Positions 15,044-19,160 of a DNA stretch of 19,160 nucleotides are shown here, one piece after another. The notes under the pieces were generated by a model, which had not been told where the DNA came from, did no database searches, and saw only the letters and a program-made list of their open reading frames with translations. The position numbers and the translations under genes were made by a program. Position 1 is the stretch's first letter. Each line of letters begins with the position of its first letter. The stretch is from Fimbriimonadaceae bacterium (lineage in GTDB: Bacteria > Armatimonadota > Fimbriimonadia > Fimbriimonadales > Fimbriimonadaceae). The stretch covers positions 1 to 19,160 of the forward strand of contig JAIBBE010000039.1 in assembly GCA_019694835.1 (NCBI GenBank), in the 5' to 3' direction.

Positions 15044-16051
15044 TCATTTGGCCCGCTTGCTTGTCTTAGGGAGCCCTGAATAATCGAGCAAGTAGGTGTC
15101 ACGTTGAAGCGCTTCCTCTACAAAAACGTCATAGTCTGACGGATACGCTTCGCCCTTAATTCGCCTCTTGCCTCCGGCCTGCTCTGCGATGTGTTCTAAT
15201 TCGTGCCGTAACGTCTCGATCGAAACGCAATCCTTCCTATTCACTACAACTTTCCCGTTTCCAAACAGTAAGGACTGACTAGCTTCATCAACTGCGTCTA
15301 GTAGCGCTTGGCGGGCCTTCGTTCGCCATTCTGGTTCCCCGGCCCCTTTCGGTACTGTCCTGTAAATGTGCCCTGAATCATTTTCTCGTTCTGCTTTGGA
15401 GGGTTTGAAGTATCGGGCCTGAGGAATCATATCCTCGGAAATTTGGAAGTCAGCTTTTAAAAGTGCACATAGTTCAGAATAGGATTGGGCCGTATAGGTT
15501 CTTTCCTTGGGAGGAATGAGAATTTCTCCTTCCCGATAAAGGAATGGAACAGGCGAGACAACGAAGGATAGGTGCCTTTTGTCCTGTGTGTCGCCTTGAT
15601 CCACTCTGATATAGGCTGGGCGCATTATTCCCCCATGTGTACACCCCAACTCTCGGCAAATTCTGGCACCTAACCGCGTTTTGACCTGCGTTGGTGCCTT
15701 CTCGACGTACTCTTTGGCGGCAGCATCATCTCCACGCTTCGCCAAAGCTCGGAGGTAGTTGATTAGCTCTTCATCTTTGGCGAGTCCATTTTGGCCATTC
15801 GGCTTCTTGGGGCCCAAAGCTGTCCAAACTACAGCATCAAGTTTCCGTTCTCGAGCCCATGGGTCTATCCGTGTTGAAATACATCCTTGAGAACTAATGT
15901 GCTTGTCGGTGAGGGACCAGCGACCGATATTGGAGTCGGCAGTTCTTTCCCACTTTGCCAAGTTTGTGATGGCTTCCGCCAATGTAGCTTTGCGACTAAG
16001 AGCGAATAGGGTTGGCTGAAGAGAAGTAGTATCCACGAGAACGAGCGTCAA
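15044..16051 (-). CDS. Two-part defence-associated protein with an HExxH motif, probably affected by a deletion
   Basis: 335 residues from a TTG at 16051 that overlaps the stop of the truncated helicase gene by 4 bp. Residues 1-137 (TTSLQPTLFALSRKATLAEA, LDAVVWTALGPK, AKEYVEKAPTQ) resemble a small protein family I recall from defence islands with the signature VVWTALPP. Residues 138-335 look like a separate domain ending in RHELEHIAEQAGG (HELEH at 283-287, an HExxH zinc-metallopeptidase-like motif) and FVEEAL (E312 or E313 a possible third ligand). An in-frame TGA directly precedes the TTG, so any longer N-terminus is gone. It may be a natural two-domain protein or a fusion made by the deletion at its 5' end. 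Its function is not known. Confidence 0.55.
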   Translation of the reverse strand: MTLVLVDTTSLQPTLFALSRKATLAEAITNLAKWERTADSNIGRWSLTDKHISSQGCISTRIDPWARERKLDAVVWTALGPKKPNGQNGLAKDEELINYLRALAKRGDDAAAKEYVEKAPTQVKTRLGARICRELGCTHGGIMRPAYIRVDQGDTQDKRHLSFVVSPVPFLYREGEILIPPKERTYTAQSYSELCALLKADFQISEDMIPQARYFKPSKAERENDSGHIYRTVPKGAGEPEWRTKARQALLDAVDEASQSLLFGNGKVVVNRKDCVSIETLRHELEHIAEQAGGKRRIKGEAYPSDYDVFVEEALQRDTYLLDYSGLPKTSKRAK

Positions 16052-16239
16052 CCGACCTCATCGGCCAAAATGACTCTTTTTGACAGAGGCGACTGTAACG
16101 CAAACAGGGCGGCCTCAATTTGGTGAGGGTTCAAATCCACAGCCGTGTCGAATAAGGACATGGACAACCGATCCATGCCACTAGTAACGCGACGGGTCAG
16201 GTCGTGAGCGAAATATTTTGCATGGTAGGGGCTAAGCAT
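16048..16239 (-). pseudogene. N-terminal remnant of an SNF2 helicase, cut off inside Walker A
   Basis: From the ATG at 16239 the product begins MLSPYHAKYFAHDLTRR and continues DLNPHQIEAALFALQSPL then ILADEVG, followed by TGA. This is the canonical start of a family of large SNF2/DEAD helicases in which DEVG continues as LGKT (Walker A); the remaining roughly 900 residues are missing. The break falls between the first and second halves of the P-loop, and the next bases are the start of the downstream gene. A deletion joining the helicase 5' end to that gene is the simplest explanation. No Shine-Dalgarno is evident. The same frame is open upstream to 16398, but that part does not look conserved. 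Confidence 0.75.
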
Positions 16240-16645
16240 TGAATGATCAGAATACTCGGTCCCGTCTATGAAACCACTGATGCCAGCAGTGGATATTAGA
16301 ACATCTAGGCATAAAAATGCTCGCGGTGAGAGTAGTGCATTCGCACCGGGGTATCGTAGCTGCCCTTGTGACTTTTTTAAAGGCGAGCAATATTGCAATT
16401 TTTTGATTGCTACTTACGATTTTTGCTCCCTTTCTGTCATCTGCCATAGGTATAAGTCTTGTTAGTATCCATTCCTTTGTATTGCCTGGCCCGCCTTGCT
16501 CGCACTGAATTTGCACTAGTCATGACCGATTCTGTCTCACCAAAACAGAGGTTCGGACGCCAATCGTTTCGGGCCAATAGGGCCATTCGTCCCTAGTTGC
16601 TATTTTTCGGCCCTATCAATGATTTCAGGCTAAAACGATGCCCCC

Positions 16646-16673
16646 GGTGCCTAAAATACGTATTATAGCGTAC
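16646..16673. promoter_or_regulatory. dif-like / palindromic site at the prophage's left side
   Basis: The sequence is an 18-bp dyad (16651-16668) with one mismatched pair, centred on AATACGTATT. Aligned to the E. coli dif layout (11-bp XerC arm, 6-bp centre, 11-bp XerD arm), the left arm keeps GGTGC and the right arm begins TTAT, but the outer XerD arm does not match. Many inoviruses integrate at dif using the host XerC/XerD, so this could be one end of the prophage. It could equally be an operator. Confidence 0.3.
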
Positions 16674-16860
16674 TCATGGACTCGCCACAGTTTGTTGCGG
16701 CCGCGCGTTGTTAGAGACTCAGATGCGTTCGCGCTGCTAGATCTGGCGCGGGATTCCTGCATGCCACTTAATCTGAGGATATCCTGATGATGCGTCGAGC
16801 AAGTTCCGACACGTCCTGACAGCGTTCTGCATTCAGGTCTTTCTCACCGTGAACTCCTGT

Positions 16861-16890
16861 CCCTCAGTGTCCCCTAGTGTCCCCCAGTGT
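16861..16890 (+). repeat. Three 10-bp tandem direct repeats (iteron-like)
   Basis: Three consecutive units CCCTCAGTGT, CCCCTAGTGT and CCCCCAGTGT, exactly 10 bp each, followed by a further CC. The period of one helical turn puts each copy on the same face of the DNA, as in binding sites for initiators or small HTH proteins. They end 83 bp upstream of the HTH gene start. They are probably recognised by the HTH protein or Rep. Confidence 0.55.
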
Positions 16891-16973
16891 CCACGAACGG
16901 GCCTCTTTCACCACCACACGCCGATGCGTATGGTTCGCTCATACGTCGTGCGTCGCAACCTCAAGGAGACGTG

Positions 16974-17285
16974 ATGGAACAAATATGGTTGACCGTCGCT
17001 GAGTTGGCTGCCGTCCTCAAAGTCAGCCCGAAGTCGATCCGTCGGGCCTACCGCAAGGGTGAGATCCCCGTCGATCGATTCTGCCGATTTGTGCGCTTCG
17101 ACCTGGAGCGAGTGAAAGAAGCCCTGCAGGCCAAGGGACATAGGTCGCCCTTGCTTCTACCTCAGAAGAAGCAGGGGCAGCGCAGCGCGACGGGCGGCGA
17201 CAGCCGGCGGCGCGCGCAGCGGACCCGCCCCCGACTGGGTAAGACGGGGGCGTCTATCGCACAGACGCCTAGGAGGAAGAAATGA
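16974..17285 (+). CDS. Excisionase-type helix-turn-helix DNA-binding protein of the inovirus
   Basis: 103 residues from the ATG at 16974, chosen because GGAGA lies 4 nt upstream; the longer frame from 16887 begins inside the direct repeats and lacks a ribosome-binding site. Residues 6-50 (LTVAELAAVLKVSPKSIRRA… then VDLERVKEAL-like end) form a MerR/excisionase-type winged HTH (HTH_17), with the wing RFCRFVRF. The C-terminal 45 residues are basic and low in complexity (RRRAQRTRPRLGK). Its end overlaps the rep start by 4 bp (ATGA). Proteins like this commonly precede Rep in inovirus prophages and may regulate early transcription or help replication. The repeats just upstream are a candidate target. 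Confidence 0.8.
   Translation: MEQIWLTVAELAAVLKVSPKSIRRAYRKGEIPVDRFCRFVRFDLERVKEALQAKGHRSPLLLPQKKQGQRSATGGDSRRRAQRTRPRLGKTGASIAQTPRRKK
17249..17269 (+). promoter_or_regulatory. mRNA hairpin directly upstream of the rep ribosome-binding site
   Basis: GGCGTCT (17249-17255) pairs perfectly with AGACGCC (17263-17269) around a 7-nt loop. The Shine-Dalgarno AGGAGG (17271-17276) begins 2 bases after the stem and lies 5 nt before the rep ATG. A stem here can influence translation initiation of rep. Confidence 0.5.
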
Positions 17286-18274
17286 CAGGTACCGGAGGAT
17301 TCACCCAAACCATCGATTGGTTGGCCTTCACGCTCCCCAAAGCTGAAGTCGCGGATGTGATTGCGATGATTGGTGGCGACTGGTTCCAGAGTGAGAGCGG
17401 CTTTCGCGGCTATCCCGTGGCGCAACTCATGTCACAGGGGAAGACCGGGGTTGGGAAGTTGGGGACGGGTGCCCCTCGCAATCCAAAGGAAGTGCACGTC
17501 GATCTCTCGGCTGGGATCGTCTCCCAGTGGGACGAGACGAAGTTGAAGACCGTGCTGGCCTGGATCTTTGCCCAGAAAGGCCATGTCACCCGCATCGATG
17601 TGGCGTTGGACGACCGGGAGGCGTCTGTCGCAGTGGAGACCGTGCGCCTTGCGGTGGAGGCCGGACAGGTGGTCAGCCGGTCCAAGCAGTTCAAAGTCAT
17701 CCAAGCCTCGAATCATCGGGAAGGCGTCCGAACTGGAGAGACGCTCTACTTCGGGAGTCGAGAGAGTCAAACGATGCTCCGGGTCTATGACAAACGCCTG
17801 GAACTCCAGGCCAGAGGTAGAGAAGACGCGGCCTTATACGGCGTCCGATGGGAACTGGAGTTCAAACAGGATCGAGCCCAAGCCTGTGCCAAGGCGCTCT
17901 TGACGCTTGATCCCGAAGATTGGCGGGCATTCTTGGTTGGCGTGCTGCGTTCCTATGTCGATTTCCGCGAGACCACGCGCGAGGCGGAATCCTATGAGAA
18001 GTATCGCGCGCCGTTAGTGGGCTGGTGGAAAGCGCTCACGGAAGGCTTTATGCGATGCCGGCTCGTGGTCGAACGGATTCAGCAGCGCTTGGATGATGTG
18101 GCCGCCTGGCTCGCGAACGCCATCAGTCCCATGCTCGCGGTGGTGGTGGCCTGTCGCGGCGATCAGTTTCTGTTCGAGATGATCTATGCAGGCACGAAGC
18201 GATGGACGCAGAAACACTACGCCTTGTTGAAGCAACGCAAGCGAGGGACCCCCTATGTCCTTAGAGTTTCATAA
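17282..18274 (+). CDS. Rep_trans-family replication initiation protein of an inovirus
   Basis: 330 residues. It starts a rolling-circle round by nicking the double-strand origin and joining covalently to the 5' end. The Rep_trans (PF02486) landmarks are present: IDWLAFTLP near the N-terminus (11-19), TRIDVALDD (103-111), LYFGSR…RVYDK (155-171) and RWELEFK (189-195). Y169 is a candidate nicking tyrosine, not proven. Residues 240-330 form a C-terminal helical region. The ATG at 17282 has an excellent Shine-Dalgarno (AGGAGG), overlaps the HTH gene by 4 bp, and sits just after a hairpin. This initiator type is shared by pT181-like plasmids and many inoviruses; the pV-sized protein and membrane peptides downstream decide for an inovirus. 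Confidence 0.85.
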   Translation: MTGTGGFTQTIDWLAFTLPKAEVADVIAMIGGDWFQSESGFRGYPVAQLMSQGKTGVGKLGTGAPRNPKEVHVDLSAGIVSQWDETKLKTVLAWIFAQKGHVTRIDVALDDREASVAVETVRLAVEAGQVVSRSKQFKVIQASNHREGVRTGETLYFGSRESQTMLRVYDKRLELQARGREDAALYGVRWELEFKQDRAQACAKALLTLDPEDWRAFLVGVLRSYVDFRETTREAESYEKYRAPLVGWWKALTEGFMRCRLVVERIQQRLDDVAAWLANAISPMLAVVVACRGDQFLFEMIYAGTKRWTQKHYALLKQRKRGTPYVLRVS

Positions 18275-18833
18275 CGGGTCGTGGCGACGCATGTGTCCAG
18301 GATGTGGAACGAGAGGCTGTCGGTGCAAGTGGGTACAAGGCGCCCTGTATCTGAGCTGTACGGCATGCGATTCGGAATTCTGCTTCAAACCAAAAGCCCG
18401 GTCCGAAGGCCGGGGCGTGTGGGTCAGGCGCTTGGCTGACTCGAAATTCACTCACTATTCAGGAGGTCTCGACGATGCAAGTGAAAGCGGAGGGTGCGGT
18501 ACAGGGGTATGTGGAGCGGAGAAGTCGAGAGGGGAAAGTCTACCGATCGGTGGATTTTTATGTGAAGGGCAAAGATCCGGGAGTCCTGCGGTTGGGGATT
18601 CCGGAGGATCAGATGCCGTTGATCGAGGTCTGCAAGCAGGCCGAAGGCAAACAGGCCCGTGCCTCCATCGAAGTGCGGAAGTTCGAGCAGACGGGCCGCG
18701 TATTCTTCGATTTGTCTGGATTGGAAATCCTGAAGTAGCCGCACAGGGAGGAAGGCCGGTGGATCTGACAATGATTCTGGTCGCGATCTTCTTACTGGCC
18801 TTCCTCACCGGTCTCGGAGTGGGACGATTGTGA
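18255..18833 (+). CDS. Zinc-ribbon ORF overlapping rep and the ssDNA-binding gene; only its first part is credible
   Basis: The ATG at 18255 overlaps the end of rep by 20 bp and has GAGGGA about 7 nt upstream. Residues 14-43 form a zinc ribbon: CPGC (14-17), then CTAC (35-38), with extra cysteines at 22, 24 and 43. The frame does not stop before the next gene; it runs out of frame through the whole ssDNA-binding gene and ends at the same TGA as the small membrane peptide. After about residue 73 the translation looks like a shadow (rich in Gly, Ser, Arg) until it merges with the peptide. Either a zinc-ribbon protein with a long out-of-frame tail is made, or only the 5' part was a gene. No family beyond zinc ribbon is recognised. 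Confidence 0.45.
   Translation: MSLEFHNGSWRRMCPGCGTRGCRCKWVQGALYLSCTACDSEFCFKPKARSEGRGVWVRRLADSKFTHYSGGLDDASESGGCGTGVCGAEKSRGESLPIGGFLCEGQRSGSPAVGDSGGSDAVDRGLQAGRRQTGPCLHRSAEVRADGPRILRFVWIGNPEVAAQGGRPVDLTMILVAIFLLAFLTGLGVGRL
18475..18738 (+). CDS. Single-stranded DNA-binding protein, M13 gene V-like
   Basis: 87 residues, the same length as M13 pV, with a strand-rich pattern (VKAEGAVQGYVERR, KVYRSVDFYVKG, ARASIEVRKFEQTGRVFFDL) expected for the inovirus OB-fold ssDNA-binding protein. It coats the newly made viral strand before export. The ATG is preceded by a strong AGGAGG (CAGGAGGTCTCGACG, spacing 8). It lies directly downstream of rep and the zinc-ribbon ORF, as gene V follows gene II in filamentous phages. 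Sequence identity to known pV is not obvious, so assignment rests on length, strand pattern and position. In M13, pV also represses translation of the replication gene. Confidence 0.72.
   Translation: MQVKAEGAVQGYVERRSREGKVYRSVDFYVKGKDPGVLRLGIPEDQMPLIEVCKQAEGKQARASIEVRKFEQTGRVFFDLSGLEILK
18759..18833 (+). CDS. 24-residue single-span membrane peptide (minor coat-like)
   Basis: GTG start with GGGAGGAAGG a few bases upstream. The product is MDLTMILVAIFLLAFLTGLG plus VGRL: a single hydrophobic helix with almost no soluble part. Its size and place after the ssDNA-binding gene resemble the minor coat proteins pVII/pIX (about 32 residues) of filamentous phages. Its stop codon overlaps the start of the next gene by 4 bp (GTGA). 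Too short for a confident family call. Confidence 0.6.
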   Translation: MDLTMILVAIFLLAFLTGLGVGRL

Positions 18834-19160
18834 AACTGTTCTCATTAACCAGCTACCTCACCCTCATCTGGGGTCTCTTGGTCTCCTTCTGTGTGACACC
18901 GGGTGAATCACTTGCCCAAACCGCCACGCAGTATTCCCGGGTGATCGCGCAAGCCGAACGCATTGCGTATCTCGCCGCGCAACGGTCGGCCTTGGCGAAT
19001 CAGGTGGCAACCGCCGCGCTCGCGCCCTCGGCTGCCTCGATGGCGGTGCGCATGGTCGCGGGTCCTGTGGGATGGGCGGCCCTCGGGGTCAGTGCGGGTT
19101 TGGTGCTGGCCCAAATGTATTACTCACAAAGCGACCTCTCCGCCGTCAAAACGGCGGCCT
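18830..19160 (+). CDS. Secreted inovirus structural/adsorption-type protein, N-terminal part (runs off the window)
   Basis: The GTG at 18830 overlaps the upstream stop by 4 bp; the frame is open for 110 codons to the end of the window. Residues 1-30 form a signal peptide: MKLF, a hydrophobic core (YLTLIWGLLVSFCV), and a likely cleavage after SLAQ. The mature part starts TATQYSRVIAQAERIAYLAA, an Ala-rich helix, followed by a glycine/alanine hydrophobic segment GPVGWAALGVSAGLVLAQMYY that resembles the membrane or glycine-rich segment in pIII/TspB-like proteins of other inoviruses. Position after the coat-like peptide fits an adsorption or coat protein. The C-terminus and full size are unknown. 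Confidence 0.6.
   Translation, partial: MKLFSLTSYLTLIWGLLVSFCVTPGESLAQTATQYSRVIAQAERIAYLAAQRSALANQVATAALAPSAASMAVRMVAGPVGWAALGVSAGLVLAQMYYSQSDLSAVKTAA

Larger units (their letters stand above)
16240..16973. other. Divergent non-coding region between the defence remnants and the inovirus genes
   Basis: About 730 bases without a supported gene. The truncated helicase reads left and the prophage genes read right, so promoters for both sides should lie here. It is relatively AT-rich on the left half. It holds a dif-like palindrome near 16650, a perfect 10-bp palindrome AGGATATCCT at 16776-16785, and three direct repeats just upstream of the first prophage gene. One open minus-strand frame at 16247-16516 has no recognisable content. 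Confidence 0.45.

Noticed and set aside
16247..16516. 89-codon minus-strand frame
   Set aside because: Cys/Thr-rich translation without a recognisable domain; overlaps another open frame and has no ribosome-binding site.
16851..16892. CRISPR-like array
   Set aside because: Repeats are 10 bp and contiguous without spacers; no cas gene anywhere in the window.
16887..16973. Upstream start for the HTH gene
   Set aside because: It begins within the direct repeats, lacks a Shine-Dalgarno and adds residues unlike the HTH family; the ATG at 16974 has GGAGA.

Overview
This window is an accessory region of a bacterial genome: defence genes, decayed remnants, and the front part of an inovirus-like (filamentous phage) prophage. 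The host cannot be fixed from the sequence. Signal-peptide and inovirus genes suggest a Gram-negative bacterium of moderate-to-high GC, and Nitrospirota or Proteobacteria are guesses only.

Left end (1-2970, minus strand). The 3' part of a tRNA-Lys(UUU) at 77-124 looks like the outer attachment repeat of an integrated island. By the usual polarity of tRNA-targeted elements, everything to its right would be island DNA. Next come two decayed genes: a helical protein with an in-frame TAG (597-1235) and a start-less WD40 fragment (1277-1720). A complete toxin-antitoxin pair follows: DUF1778 antitoxin and GNAT toxin, read from a promoter whose -35 box lies inside an inverted-repeat operator. A 124-bp stretch bounded by a perfect 12-bp inverted repeat and a 48-codon fragment resembling the start of an HNH nuclease follow it.

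Core (2982-14732, minus strand). A compact three-gene operon encodes (in transcription order) a PLD-SNF2 helicase, a type ISP-like adenine methyltransferase with its specificity domain, and a 1247-residue RecD-like helicase ending in a probable PD-(D/E)XK nuclease. The genes are spaced 3 bp apart and then overlap by 4 bp. The composition matches helicase-methylase-ATPase (HMA) systems, in effect a type ISP restriction enzyme split over several proteins. Downstream on the same strand, an HNH nuclease with an uncharacterised N-terminal domain and a MazG-like nucleotide pyrophosphohydrolase form a two-gene unit that may add nuclease or nucleotide-depletion activity.

Upstream of the operon (14813-16239) lies debris of a second defence locus. 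An SNF2 helicase gene is cut off inside its Walker A motif and runs by a 4-bp overlap into a TTG-started gene for a two-part protein with an HExxH motif.

Right end (16400-19160, plus strand). A regulatory region carries a dif-like palindrome and three 10-bp direct repeats. It is followed by tightly packed, mostly overlapping genes: excisionase-type HTH protein, Rep_trans replication initiator, zinc-ribbon ORF, an 87-residue single-stranded-DNA-binding protein like M13 pV, a 24-residue membrane peptide, and a secreted protein that runs off the window. A hairpin beside the rep ribosome-binding site is a candidate target for pV-type translational repression. Morphogenesis (Zot-like) and integrase genes are not in the window.
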